In this document: positions 17,205 to 25,412 of the stretch, piece by piece
Layout of the letters: every line of letters starts with the position of its first letter
Numbering within the stretch: position 1 is the stretch's first letter
Origin: a virus
DNA: 36,614 nt
Reading direction: 5' to 3' (one strand)
Virus record (IMG/VR): IMGVR_UViG_3300050120_000089
Span: 1-36,614 of that record
Program-made: the position numbers and the translations under genes
The notes under the pieces: generated by a model
What the model was told of the DNA's origin: nothing
Seen by the model: only the letters and a program-made list of their open reading frames with translations
Database searches by the model: none

Positions 17205-17867
17205 ATGACCGCCGGCTTACAAATATTCAATGCAAACAATGTGTTACAGATTGATCAAGACACGCTGAATTTCGTATTGACGAACAAGGGAACGGCTACC
17301 CTCACAACCGATGCAAGTTGGCCAGTTGATCCACTGCAAAGCGCAACGATTACGATAACGGGAACGAACCCGTTATTTGCCTTCGCCAGTCCATACGACA
17401 TATGCGTGTTGCGCACTACGGTGTCAGGATCGTCATTCACCTACTATATTACCTCAGTGAACTGCCCAAATGGCGGAACAGTCCCCTACTATGTTTTTGA
17501 CAAAGCCAATGCAGCCGCGATTTCCGAACATTTTGGCTTGGAAATTTTTGATGCGAGCGGAAATGTCGTCTATCACTCTGGCTTGAAGCCGCTGCGGATC
17601 GTCGGCGCGACTTCCACCTATGGCATCAACACTCTACCGAGCGGCCCCACCTACGCCGTCATTCAACAGAATTTTGAATTCCGACACACTGGAATCGACA
17701 CCCATATTTCCAACACCCATGTGACCAGCGTTTCGCGGGCTATGACCAACGCCAATGTCATCAGCGTCGGTTTGACCACCTACGAAAATTTCACCAATAC
17801 GTCGCCCATCGTCCTAAGCGATTTTGGGGCGGGCGCTTGGATTTTCACCGATGTGACGAACTACTGA
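17205..17867 (+). CDS. Tail tip protein with duplicated DUF6453-like module
   Basis: The 220-aa protein starts TAGLQIFNANNVLQIDQDT. At about residues 112-125 it repeats the theme as FGLEIFDASGNVVYHSG, followed by KPLRIVGATS. It therefore resembles two modules of the 97-aa upstream neighbour. The central part contains NPLFAFASPYDICVLRT. ATG follows the previous TGA directly, so it is co-translated. It is probably a tip accessory protein; no function is known for the family. Confidence 0.6.
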   Translation: MTAGLQIFNANNVLQIDQDTLNFVLTNKGTATLTTDASWPVDPLQSATITITGTNPLFAFASPYDICVLRTTVSGSSFTYYITSVNCPNGGTVPYYVFDKANAAAISEHFGLEIFDASGNVVYHSGLKPLRIVGATSTYGINTLPSGPTYAVIQQNFEFRHTGIDTHISNTHVTSVSRAMTNANVISVGLTTYENFTNTSPIVLSDFGAGAWIFTDVTNY

Positions 17868-17942
17868 CGCACTTCCATAAGTGGTTTCGCGTTTGACTTC
17901 GCAACGCTTAGTGGCACCATCTCGGCTTTTGGAGCTTGGGCT

Positions 17943-18212
17943 ATGAAAGCCATCTTGATCTTTGGCGCGGTGGCGATGTTCGTTCTCATTGGGGCGAGTA
18001 TGATGAACAAGCCGCAGTCGGCGGCTGACGCGGCGGCTACCGATCAGGCCACCTATCGGGCGAGGCTGGCGGAAAACGTCCAAAATGAACACGCCTACGC
18101 CCTGGCGCATGACCGCATCAAAGCGTGTTCCTACGCTCGCGCGGCCAACGCTGATTCAAGGCTCTTGGGCGAGCCTGAAACCATGGACGTTTCAACCTGC
18201 CCCACCGAATAG
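17943..18212 (+). CDS. Single-pass membrane protein (89 aa)
   Basis: An N-terminal hydrophobic segment (ILIFGAVAMFVLIGASM, residues 3-19) is followed by a soluble charged helical domain with two cysteines (KACSY and VSTCP). The shape, an N-in anchor with a periplasmic domain, is like an inner-membrane spanin or a secreted factor, but no motif proves it. A GGAG lies 8 bases upstream of ATG. It is the last plus-strand gene before the integrase module. Confidence 0.55.
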   Translation: MKAILIFGAVAMFVLIGASMMNKPQSAADAAATDQATYRARLAENVQNEHAYALAHDRIKACSYARAANADSRLLGEPETMDVSTCPTE

Positions 18213-18215
18213 GGG

Positions 18216-18458
18216 TCACGGCAAGAGCGGAACCATACCGTTCAAAACCTCGTCCTTAGCCATTTCCAGAAACACCGCGACGATATCGTTGAACCCATAG
18301 GCGGTCATGTCCTCGCCCGTGTCATCGCTAACGCTGTAGCTGCGGCGGGTGACCTTCCGGTCGCCTTCCCAAACCCGGACGGTCCAGCCGTTTTCGGTTT
18401 TGGTCGCCCGTGATTCAAGGTCGCGGCCTTGGTAGGTGAAGGGGATTGGATCGCGCAT
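18216..18458 (-). CDS. Hypothetical protein (80 aa)
   Basis: The protein is a compact beta-alpha pattern: DPIPFTYQGRDLESRATKTE, GWTVRVWEGDRKVTR, then a helix NDIVAVFLEMAKDEVLNG. I do not recognise it. It converges on the membrane protein gene to its left with a gap of 3 bases. No TAAATA element or clear Shine-Dalgarno is visible upstream. Composition looks like a real gene rather than a shadow. Confidence 0.5.
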   Translation of the reverse strand: MRDPIPFTYQGRDLESRATKTENGWTVRVWEGDRKVTRRSYSVSDDTGEDMTAYGFNDIVAVFLEMAKDEVLNGMVPLLP

Positions 18459-18544
18459 TTTCTATGCCTCGGTTGAATGAGGCGGCGGGAGTTATCAGGG
18501 CCGCTCAAGGAAGCCTAGCCGCTGACGATCACGGTTGGGTGAGG

Positions 18545-18573
18545 CAACAAAAAAGGCCCGCCGAAGCGAGCCT
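18545..18573 (-). terminator. Intrinsic terminator for the lipoprotein gene
   Basis: On the minus strand, AGGCTCGC, loop TTCG, GCGGGCCT forms an 8-bp stem followed by a run of T. It lies about 22 bases after the lipoprotein stop. Confidence 0.85.
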
Positions 18574-18594
18574 TTCAAGCCGTCATGAGGACGA

Positions 18595-18795
18595 TCAGTA
18601 GTGGGCGTGTTCGCGCCGCCACTCGTTATAATCCTCTCCGCTGATCACCCGAGTGTTGGAGCAATCCCCCACCCGCGATGAACATTGGGCGGGCTCGGTT
18701 GTAGCCTGTTGAGGCGGGGGGGTTCCGGCGCAAGCGGCAAGGGTCAGCGCGGCCATAAGCCCCGCACAAACAACAATTTTCTTCATGGTAGCCAT
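18595..18795 (-). CDS. Small lipoprotein
   Basis: The protein has a signal peptide KKIVVCAGLMAALTLAACAG with a lipobox LAAC, then a Pro-rich linker (TPPPQQ) and a short Cys-containing acidic tail ending REHAHY. It should be an outer-membrane lipoprotein, fitting an outer spanin or a superinfection-exclusion lipoprotein. Three in-frame ATGs exist (18801, 18795, 18786). I chose 18795 because it is 6 bases after a TAAATA element (18802-18807), near the spacing elsewhere. A terminator follows. It is transcribed separately and divergently from the integrase, so lysogenic expression is possible. Confidence 0.6.
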   Translation of the reverse strand: MATMKKIVVCAGLMAALTLAACAGTPPPQQATTEPAQCSSRVGDCSNTRVISGEDYNEWRREHAHY

Positions 18796-18801
18796 AGCCA
18801 T

Positions 18802-18807
18802 TATTTA
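18802..18807 (-). promoter_or_regulatory. TAAATA element, lipoprotein gene
   Basis: On the minus strand TAAATA directly precedes an ATG at 18801 and is 6 bases before a second at 18795. Immediately upstream lies a 6-bp inverted repeat, CGGCGG/CCGCCG (18810-18827). Confidence 0.4.
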
Positions 18808-18851
18808 CCCGGCGGGAGGTTCCGCCGATCAAATGGCTACTGGACAGAAGG

Positions 18852-18863
18852 CAGTTGGTCAAC
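18852..18863. other. Dyad near the integrase start (possible att or operator)
   Basis: AGTTG-GT-CAACT is a perfect 12-base dyad centred on GT, 13 bases before the integrase ATG. Serine integrase attP sites usually lie beside the integrase gene and have dyad symmetry around a dinucleotide, so this is a weak attP or operator candidate. Confidence 0.3.
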
Positions 18864-18875
18864 TAATTCCCCGGC

Positions 18876-20678
18876 ATGACCGGAAAAATCATCCTGTACC
18901 GTCGCTTCAGCACCGATGAACAAGAAGGCGGCGATAGCCTGACCCGCCAGCTTGAGGCGTGCGAAGCCTTCGCCCAATCCAAAGGTTGGACCATCACCGA
19001 CCGCTTGGAAGACGAAGGCTTTTCGGCCTTCAAGAATGCTCACATTGAATTTGGAAAGCTCGGCACGCTGACGCGCCAAATCCAAAACGGCGAGCTTGAA
19101 CGCGGAACGATCCTGATTGCGGAAAAGCTGGACCGTCTCTCACGCCGCGAATTCGGCGAGGCGATGGCCTGGATTTGGAACCTGACCAAGCAAGGCGTTG
19201 TGATCGCCATTGCCGATTCTGGCGCGATCTATGACCACAAACCCGACATTGGAAGCTTCATCAGCGCAGCCGTAACCGCTGACCAGAACCACCGTGAAAG
19301 CGAAAAGAAGTCGGTCAATGTCCTTTCCGCCAAGCGCAACCTATGGCGGGACGCTCAGACCAAAACCGGCAAATGGGTCAACGCGGCGGCTCGCATTCCG
19401 TCTTGGCTGACCCGCAACGAAACCCGCAACGGTTGGATCGTTGACGATGGACGCGCCGCCATCGTCCGCCAAATCTATGAGTGGTCGGCGGACGGTCTCG
19501 GCTCTGCCGCCATCTGCCGCCGGCTGAATGAAGCTGGCGAACCATCGTGGGGTGTTTGGCGTAAGGCTCAAGCCGCGCAATGGGGCATCACCGCCGTTAA
19601 TATCCTCTTGGGAAACCCTGCCGTTGAGGGCGAGCTACGGGCGGAATCCGGCCAATTTGCCGGCCAATCCATCCCCGATTTTTATCCGCGTATCGTTGAC
19701 GCTGACCTTGTGGCGCGGGCGCGGGCGGGCAAAGCCGAGCGGACCAAGATCACCAAAAATGGGCGAGGCGAATACGAACATTCGCGCGGGACATATGGAA
19801 CCGCTGGACTTTTCTCGGGTCGCACTGTCTGCGGCGAGTGCGGCGGGGCCGCGACTATCTCCAGCCATACGAAGGAAAAGAAGGGCCGAAGCTATCATTA
19901 CCGCTATCTTCGGTGTGAGGCTTACAGAGAGGGCCGCGACTGTTCCAACGGGGGATATTACCCCTATCACGCGTTTGAAGAATCCGCGTTGGGGCTCTGC
20001 ATTGACCTTGCCCTTGACGACCGCTTTTTTGAATCGTCTGGCGACTTGAAACGGCTACGGGTCGCGAAGGCCGAAGCTGAAAAAGCCATCGCTGACAAGC
20101 GGCAGGCCCGCGCCCGGCTAATGACTTTCCTTGAGGATGGTGACGACCAAATGCTGGGACGGGTCCGAGAATTGAAGGTTGAGATTGACCGACTGGCTAC
20201 TGATCTAGCCGTCATTGAAACGGACCTTCAAAAAGCCGCCGGCAAGGTAGGCGACATTGAACACCTAAGCCGCGTCAACGATATCCGCGAAGCGGCTAAG
20301 TCCGACGACGCGAACACCCGAGAACAAGCGCGGGCGAAGCTCCAACGGGCGCTGGCGGCGATCATCGGTAGCGTAGCGATTGAGCGCGACGATATAGGGC
20401 GCAAGGTCTTCACCGTAGCTTTAGCCGGCGGTGTTCTCGCGGCACGCTTTGACGACAAGGGCGAAGTGATCGGCTTAATCACCGATGCGGCAGGCAAGCC
20501 ACTATATGAGAACCTAGACGATGAAGACCGCGAAACGCTGGCGCCGCTAATCAAACGCATTCGCGCCCGCATTGGCGGCAAGGCGTCCAAGCCAGTTGAC
20601 TTGGATCAATTCGCCATAGTCTCCCGCTCTCATGAAGGCGGCTTGCTGACTGACGCGGCCCGGCCATTGGCCGAGTAA
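18876..20678 (+). CDS. int: Large serine integrase / recombinase
   Basis: The 600-aa protein opens with the resolvase fold IILYRRFSTDEQEGGDSLTRQ, where the Ser of RFSTDEQ is the nucleophile. The catalytic KLDRLSRREFGEA helix is at about residue 86. A recombinase domain follows (PSWLTRNETRNGWIVDD), then a zinc ribbon with CGECGG at about residue 316 and further Cys in RCEAYREGRDC. A long coiled coil follows at about 380-470. This is the size and order of large serine integrases, which insert phage DNA at a host att site without high negative supercoiling. A gene-free stretch follows downstream. Confidence 0.93.
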   Translation: MTGKIILYRRFSTDEQEGGDSLTRQLEACEAFAQSKGWTITDRLEDEGFSAFKNAHIEFGKLGTLTRQIQNGELERGTILIAEKLDRLSRREFGEAMAWIWNLTKQGVVIAIADSGAIYDHKPDIGSFISAAVTADQNHRESEKKSVNVLSAKRNLWRDAQTKTGKWVNAAARIPSWLTRNETRNGWIVDDGRAAIVRQIYEWSADGLGSAAICRRLNEAGEPSWGVWRKAQAAQWGITAVNILLGNPAVEGELRAESGQFAGQSIPDFYPRIVDADLVARARAGKAERTKITKNGRGEYEHSRGTYGTAGLFSGRTVCGECGGAATISSHTKEKKGRSYHYRYLRCEAYREGRDCSNGGYYPYHAFEESALGLCIDLALDDRFFESSGDLKRLRVAKAEAEKAIADKRQARARLMTFLEDGDDQMLGRVRELKVEIDRLATDLAVIETDLQKAAGKVGDIEHLSRVNDIREAAKSDDANTREQARAKLQRALAAIIGSVAIERDDIGRKVFTVALAGGVLAARFDDKGEVIGLITDAAGKPLYENLDDEDRETLAPLIKRIRARIGGKASKPVDLDQFAIVSRSHEGGLLTDAARPLAE

Positions 20679-21251
20679 GCCCCCTGCCCCACCAAACAGA
20701 TCAAGGCGCGCCGACCTTTTCAGGCCAGCACGCCCGACTTGTCTTAGGCCACTACAGGACTATAACCCTATAGCGGCACGCGTATTATCATGCGCTGCAT
20801 ACGCATAGAGCCACCTTCCTTTCCTTTTACCCAGGTTGGACCGTGGCCGATGGACGGGGCGGTGTTGGTAGCACCGCTCCGGACTCTCGCCCCTCAAGGG
20901 GACATAGTGAGCGAAGCACCGCCCACCGGCCCGAACCATTAGCTCCCGTCGTTTTGGTGAATCAACCCTGATAATGGCGTTCGCGCGCTTTTTTTCGCGC
21001 GTATACCGGTTGACGCGGGCGTTTTGTCCACAGGTTCAAACAAACTCACCACAACATGTTGAGATGCATCAAACGCTTGAGGCTGTTTTATTGTAGGTGT
21101 TATTGTTACTCTTTAGAGCCATACATATTGCTGCTCATAGTGCGTTCGCTGGCAGTCGTGTTTAGCGTGTTACACTCAGTCCCATATAACCGCTCTCAGT
21201 TGGACTCATACAGCGGCTAACAGTCGGACTTCTACAATCCCTCTCAGAACG
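20679..21251. other. Gene-free stretch after the integrase
   Basis: I find no convincing ORF here. The stretch holds several short dyads (for example ATGCG/CGCAT around 20790-20806), a nested RNA-like fold (20857-20924), a C/G-rich dyad around a T run (20985-21001) and degenerate tandem repeats (21175-21258). It is the most likely place, with the integrase start region, for attP and for regulatory RNA. Confidence 0.5.
20857..20924. ncRNA. Nested stem structure, possible structured RNA
   Basis: GGGCGGTG (20857-20864) pairs with CACCGCCC (20917-20924). Inside, CGCTC (20875-20879) pairs with GAGCG (20909-20913) and CCCC (20890-20893) pairs with GGGG (20898-20901) over a TCAA loop. A competing hairpin GCGGTG/CACCGC could form instead. 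No promoter was identified with confidence and the strand is unknown. Confidence 0.4.
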
Positions 21252-21258
21252 CTAAATA
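21175..21258 (+). repeat. Degenerate tandem repeats, about 20-24 bases
   Basis: CAGT-type cores recur at 21177, 21197, 21221 and 21245. For example CAGTTGGACTCATACA and CAGTCGGACTTCTACA agree at 13 of 16 positions. The last unit runs into the CTAAATA element at 21252. Confidence 0.45.
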
Positions 21259-21298
21259 TGACAGCGAGCGAGTTAGCTCCGCCATTGGAGCCTCACCG
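21252..21298 (+). promoter_or_regulatory. CTAAATA element with hairpin leader
   Basis: CTAAATA (21252-21258) is followed by a leader with a 5-bp stem GCTCC (21276-21280) / GGAGC (21287-21291) whose 3' arm is the Shine-Dalgarno GGAG. TTG 21299 starts 7 bases later. The stem is farther from the element than at the capsid and tube genes. An ATG at 21258 opens a 22-codon leader frame. Confidence 0.45.
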
Positions 21299-21589
21299 TT
21301 GGACGATACCCATTTTGAAGTGCTGAAATCGCTCATTACCGCCAGCGAAGCCAATCTCTCTAACCAGCTATCCAGCCTTCAACGCACCGTGGATCGCGAC
21401 CGTTCGGACACCGCCAAACGCCTGGACGATCACGAAGACCGGTTGCAGACGCTTGAAGCCAAAGACAACCGAGACGATGGTGCGAACCGGACCAAGCGCG
21501 GTGTGTGGAATTTCGTCTATCTCGTGATTGGAGCGGTTGCCACCATGATAGCCGGGCTTTGGTCGGGGCTCTTCAATCACTTTCGCTAA
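21299..21589 (+). CDS. XhlA-like membrane protein (possible lysis or fibre-linked)
   Basis: The 96-aa protein has an N-terminal coiled coil (LSNQLSSLQRTVDRDRSD, then KRLDDHEDRLQTLE), a basic linker, and a C-terminal transmembrane helix (FVYLVIGAVATMIAGLWSGLF). This is the layout of the haemolysin XhlA family and of related small phage membrane proteins found near lysis genes. The start is TTG with GGAG 8 bases upstream in a hairpin. No endolysin gene is adjacent. Its stop TAA is part of the next CTAAATA element. Confidence 0.6.
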   Translation: MDDTHFEVLKSLITASEANLSNQLSSLQRTVDRDRSDTAKRLDDHEDRLQTLEAKDNRDDGANRTKRGVWNFVYLVIGAVATMIAGLWSGLFNHFR

Positions 21590-21622
21590 ATAGACTCAAA
21601 GACATTCTTTGAGGTATTTCAG
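21586..21622 (+). promoter_or_regulatory. CTAAATA element plus SD-sequestering hairpin
   Basis: CTAAATA (21586-21592) is followed 2 bases later by a perfect 7-bp stem CTCAAAG (21595-21601) / CTTTGAG (21607-21613) with a 5-base loop. The Shine-Dalgarno GAGG overlaps the 3' arm and TTG 21623 follows 8 bases after it. The arrangement copies that at the capsid gene. Confidence 0.6.
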
Positions 21623-22021
21623 TTGAGCTATATCAATTTTTCAAATGCAACCAAGATGGCGCGTGCCAACTCCATCATTACCGCGATTGGTAACTCTGCA
21701 ACGTTAAATATATATACAGGCGTTCAACCTGCCGGGCCGGATACGGCTGCAACCGGAACACTTTTAGTGTCGCTTCCATTATCCAGCCCTCCAGCGACCA
21801 GCGCTTTTGGCTCTAACGCGGTCATCACATTCAACGCCATTACTCAATCCAACGCTTCCAACACCGGAACGGCAGGTTGGGCCAGAATCGCAAACAGCAC
21901 TTCCGCAGGGATCGTGGATTTAGACGTAAATTCAAGCGGATCAAGCGTCGTGCTTAATACAGTCGCGGTGGTCTCAGGCGGACCCGTGCAAGTGACGTCG
22001 GCTTCAATTAACGAGGCATGA
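21623..22021 (+). CDS. Phage structural protein of unknown role (fibre region)
   Basis: The 132-aa protein starts SYINFSNATKMARANSIITA and continues with NATLNIYTG-like strands, ITFNAITQSNASNTGTAGWARI and a C-terminal Val/Ser-rich sheet ending VTSASINEA. It matches a widespread, unnamed type of small beta-rich structural protein seen near tail fibre genes. The predicted start is TTG. Its leader has the element-hairpin-SD layout shared with the capsid and tube genes, so it may be abundant in particles. An intrinsic terminator follows. Confidence 0.6.
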   Translation: MSYINFSNATKMARANSIITAIGNSATLNIYTGVQPAGPDTAATGTLLVSLPLSSPPATSAFGSNAVITFNAITQSNASNTGTAGWARIANSTSAGIVDLDVNSSGSSVVLNTVAVVSGGPVQVTSASINEA

Positions 22022-22046
22022 ACCTACCAACCAATTGATTTGATCA

Positions 22047-22070
22047 AAGGTCGCTTCGGCGGCCTTTTTT
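22047..22070 (+). terminator. Intrinsic terminator before the fibre gene
   Basis: AAGGTCGC, loop TTCG, GCGGCCTT forms an 8-bp stem (one G-T pair) followed by TTTTTT. The next CTAAATA begins about 10 bases later. Confidence 0.87.
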
Positions 22071-22080
22071 CTTGGCCTCC

Positions 22081-22087
22081 CTAAATA
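22081..22087 (+). promoter_or_regulatory. CTAAATA start-associated element just after a terminator
   Basis: CTAAATA is followed by 4 bases (ttgg) and GTG 22092. It lies 10 bases after a strong terminator tail, so the fibre gene needs its own promoter here. Confidence 0.65.
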
Positions 22088-22091
22088 TTGG

Positions 22092-25000
22092 GTGAGCGTC
22101 ACCCGAATATTCCTAACCAACACTTCCCTAACCTCTTGGACGGTTCCGAGCGATTGGACTTCTAACAATACCGTTGAGGTAATCGCGGGTGGTGCTGGCG
22201 GTGTTAATGCCGCCCCCGGCGGGGGTGGTGGTGGTGGTAGCTATAGTTTAAAGGCCAATATTGCTCTTACACCCGGATCAAATGTCTCAATTGGCATTGG
22301 CGTCGGCGGCGCAACCACAACAGCGGGTGGTAATACTTGGTTCAATGGCAATTCACTTTCCAACGCTTCTGTATCGGCGCAAGCGGGGCAAGCCCCATCG
22401 GGAGGAACTGGTGGCTTAGGCGGTAACGCCACCGTCAGCATCGGCACTACCAAATTCAGTGGCGGCAATGGCGGAACGGGTAACACGAACGGCCACGGTG
22501 GCGGTGGTGGTGCTGGTGGCCCCAATGGGACCGGCGCAAGCGGCGGGAGCGGTGGCCCTGGCGGCTCTGAAGGATCGGCAGGCGGTGGCGGCTCTGGTGG
22601 CGGCTCCGCCGGCTCGCAATCTCTCTCCACAACGGGCGGTGCTGGCGGCAATAACTTCGCTGGTAGCGGCGGCGGTGTCCCCACAACTGTCAACGGTGGT
22701 GCAGGTACGGCCGGCGGCGGCGGGGCCGGTGCAGGTAATGCAGGCGGCCTTGGTGGTGCTGGTGGTGCGGGCACTGAATGGGACGCAACCCACGGCTCGG
22801 GTGGCGGTGGCGGCGGCGATTTCACAGCCGGGACCGCTGGTGGGGTTGGTGGCCTCTATGGCGGTGGTGGCGGTGGCCGTCGTGGTGCGGTCGGCGCGCC
22901 TGGACTAATCGTTGTTAGCTACACTTCAAGCAACGTGTCCGCGACGATCAGCGGAAAGACTCCCTTACCCTCTGCATCAGCGTCGGGAACACGCGGCGAA
23001 ACGGCGAGCGTCGGCGCGACCACGCTTGGCCCCAGTCAGACCGCAACTGACTTAGCAATTCGTGGCCCAAGCTTCAGTTTTTGGGGATCAAATGGTTCTG
23101 ACACCCTAACCGCCAATACTGCGGTGGCGCCAGACGGAACAACCACAGCAACGCATTGCGTTCCTTCGGCCATCAATACAAGCCACTACCTATATTATGG
23201 CTCTACCTACGGGCCAGGGACTTACACTTTCTCGGTTTACGCCAAGGCGGCTGGATATCCTCGCATTGCTATGCGGGTCTATGACGGCACGGCCTACCGA
23301 ATGTATACAACATTTGATATCAATGTTGGTAGCGTGGTTGTCAGCACCGCCGGCACACCTTCAATATACCCTGTTGGCAATGGATGGTTCCGTTGCGTTG
23401 TTACAGGCACAAGCCCAACCGCTACCTTCGGTTCGCTTTCAGGTTGGTGTATTGATTTTCTTGATTCTACCCATACCACACAGCAAGCGTTCTTAGGCGA
23501 CGGCGTAAGCGGCGTTTATCTATGGGGCGGCCAAGTTCAATCTGGTAATATCACTTCGTATATTCCAACTCCGGTTGCGACTTCTAATACCGCCGTTGTC
23601 GGCCAAGCCTATGGTTATGTTGGAGTGTCGGGAACGCTCGCGCCCAAGACTTTGGTTCCGACCGCCTCAGTATCAGCTACACACAAAGTAGGCGTAAGCC
23701 TATCTACGAAAACGCTGTCTCCAGTTGCGGCAGTTCAGGCCAAGGGTGGTGAATCTGGGGTTATAGGGGCAACCGCGCCTATGCCGACTCCGGGGGTTTA
23801 TACCAATCTTTGGACTAACTCTCGGATTGGTGCTGGATTTAATTTCTCATTGTCAACAATCGTTTCCGATACATCGGGATTTGGGATTGCACCTGATGGC
23901 ACAAATTCTGCAATTCGCATCCAAGGAACCTCAACGAATTGGGCATCCAGCCAAACCATTATAGGCACACCTTCGGGTAATGGTACTATTTCTATGTGGG
24001 TTAAGAGCAATACTGGCTCTTCACAACTATTCCGTCTTTTCGGTTCTACTGGCGTTATATCGGGTAATTTCACAGCAACCACAAGCTGGCAGCGTTTCAG
24101 CTTCACTACTGCGTATACCGCACCCAATTGGGGTATTTGCCGAGACAGCACAAACGATACTGGCGACTACTTAGTATGGGGTCCACAATTTGAGCTTGGT
24201 TCGGTCATGCACAATTATGTGCCAACCGGAGCCAACAGCGTTGTTGCAGGTTTCGCCTACGGTGCGGTGGGTGAATCTGCGGTTGTAAATGCGCGGACGG
24301 TCTCGCCAAATCCCGTGTCTCTACAAGCCAAGGTAGGTGAAAGACTGACGCTTGCGTCAACCACCGTGCCCCCGAAAGCCGCCCTGGCGCTCAAGGAAGG
24401 GTCAAAGGGAACGCTGGCGGCCACGACGGGTCTTCCTGTCGCTCTGGTTAACGCTACCCATAAGCGTTCGCTCGCGGTATCCGCGCGCACCTTGGCCCCA
24501 TCGTCAGCCTTCAACGCTCGCGAGGGCGTAGCCGGGTCGGCGTCGGCTAAAACGGTTGTTCCCAACGCCGCTGTAGCGGCTCGGGAGGGTGCTGCGGCGT
24601 CAGTGTCGGCAAAGACTGCCCTACCCGCCTCTAACGCTCTCCTGAAGGCTGGCGAACGGCTATCGGTAGCTGCGATCACGCCCGCGCCGCGCGCGGCTGT
24701 GTCTGCCGTCCACAAGATCGCGGCGAGCGTATCGGCTAAGACCCTGGCACCATCGTCTGCAATCCAGGCGCGTGAAGGCGCTCGGGGAACGATCAGCGCC
24801 ACGGCTCCGAAGCCTTCGGCGAGCGTCAGTGCGGTTCATAAGCTCAACGCTTCCGTAGCAGCGTCTACAGGCTTGCCGCGTGCTTCGGTCACGATGGCCC
24901 AAGGCAACCGTGCAAGCGTCTCCAGCCTCGCCCCACGGCCTACAGCAAGCGTTGTAGCCAAGGAAGGTGCGCGAGGCTCTGTAGCGGTCCTGACACCGTT

Positions 25001-25406
25001 GGCGAAGGCTTCTGTTCACGCTGGCGTTGGAGCGTCGGGCATCATCGTTCCGCCATCGGCTCGGCTACCATCCGCGAGCGTCCAGGCTCGCACGGGTGAA
25101 GCTGGCACGATCCACGGGACAACGATTGCCCCAACCGCGCTGATCAACGCCAATCGGATCGTCAACACTGACTTTGGGGTGATCGTCGGCAAGACGCTAT
25201 CGCCCAGCGTCGCGGCTCACGGTCTGACGATAGATCAGGACTGGATCATTTCCGAGATTAAGCCGGCGGCTGACGTGCGCGGGGTGAAAGCCGGCGCTGA
25301 TACTCGCAAGGTCAGCGTGAAGGCGGACAACCGGTCAATCAAACCGTCAAAAGACACCGTGGCAATAAATACAGGTGCGGACACACGGTCTGTAAAAGTG
25401 AGGTAA
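22092..25406 (+). CDS. Glycine-rich, repeat-built tail fibre
   Basis: The 1104-aa protein has a short beta start (SVTRIFLTNTSLTSWTVP) and then a long Gly-rich region to about residue 275, a phage fibre domain type. Next come degenerate repeats of about 30-35 residues (cores like VSAKTLAPSSAIQAREGA) interrupted by two jelly-roll-like domains. The first is near residues 325-500 (FSFWGSNGSDTLTANTAVA) and the second near 575-720 (NLWTNSRIGAGFNFSLS). A long repeat block follows, then a C-terminal ADTRKVSVKADNRSIKP-type charged tail. Start is GTG, 4 bases after CTAAATA. It is likely a receptor-binding fibre. Confidence 0.8.
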   Translation: MSVTRIFLTNTSLTSWTVPSDWTSNNTVEVIAGGAGGVNAAPGGGGGGGSYSLKANIALTPGSNVSIGIGVGGATTTAGGNTWFNGNSLSNASVSAQAGQAPSGGTGGLGGNATVSIGTTKFSGGNGGTGNTNGHGGGGGAGGPNGTGASGGSGGPGGSEGSAGGGGSGGGSAGSQSLSTTGGAGGNNFAGSGGGVPTTVNGGAGTAGGGGAGAGNAGGLGGAGGAGTEWDATHGSGGGGGGDFTAGTAGGVGGLYGGGGGGRRGAVGAPGLIVVSYTSSNVSATISGKTPLPSASASGTRGETASVGATTLGPSQTATDLAIRGPSFSFWGSNGSDTLTANTAVAPDGTTTATHCVPSAINTSHYLYYGSTYGPGTYTFSVYAKAAGYPRIAMRVYDGTAYRMYTTFDINVGSVVVSTAGTPSIYPVGNGWFRCVVTGTSPTATFGSLSGWCIDFLDSTHTTQQAFLGDGVSGVYLWGGQVQSGNITSYIPTPVATSNTAVVGQAYGYVGVSGTLAPKTLVPTASVSATHKVGVSLSTKTLSPVAAVQAKGGESGVIGATAPMPTPGVYTNLWTNSRIGAGFNFSLSTIVSDTSGFGIAPDGTNSAIRIQGTSTNWASSQTIIGTPSGNGTISMWVKSNTGSSQLFRLFGSTGVISGNFTATTSWQRFSFTTAYTAPNWGICRDSTNDTGDYLVWGPQFELGSVMHNYVPTGANSVVAGFAYGAVGESAVVNARTVSPNPVSLQAKVGERLTLASTTVPPKAALALKEGSKGTLAATTGLPVALVNATHKRSLAVSARTLAPSSAFNAREGVAGSASAKTVVPNAAVAAREGAAASVSAKTALPASNALLKAGERLSVAAITPAPRAAVSAVHKIAASVSAKTLAPSSAIQAREGARGTISATAPKPSASVSAVHKLNASVAASTGLPRASVTMAQGNRASVSSLAPRPTASVVAKEGARGSVAVLTPLAKASVHAGVGASGIIVPPSARLPSASVQARTGEAGTIHGTTIAPTALINANRIVNTDFGVIVGKTLSPSVAAHGLTIDQDWIISEIKPAADVRGVKAGADTRKVSVKADNRSIKPSKDTVAINTGADTRSVKVR
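24230..25150 (+). repeat. Coding repeats in the fibre
   Basis: About ten degenerate units encode alternations of ASVSAxTxxPxAxVxAREG. The unit length is near 30-35 residues. Earlier units occur at about 22920-23010 and 23610-23790, separated by the two inserted jelly-roll-like domains. Confidence 0.6.
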
Positions 25407-25412
25407 CGCGTA

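Noticed and set aside
18462-18600. Plus-strand 45-aa frame across the lipoprotein terminator
   Set aside because: It would span a strong minus-strand terminator stem and has no supporting start signal.
20857-20924. tRNA-like sequence
   Set aside because: It has a D-arm-like hairpin, but no anticodon arm, no TTCGA-type T loop and no CCA end.
21175-21258. CRISPR array
   Set aside because: The repeats are degenerate and lack regular spacers, and there are no cas genes.
21704-21709. TAAATA inside the 21623 gene
   Set aside because: It lies within a coding region with no start codon at the usual distance, so chance is likely.
22241-22825. Proline-rich minus-strand frame opposite the fibre gene
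   Set aside because: It is the antisense of the Gly-rich repeats, which forces Pro/Ala codons.
25366-25371. TAAATA inside the end of the fibre gene
   Set aside because: No gene starts after it at the usual spacing and it sits in coding sequence.
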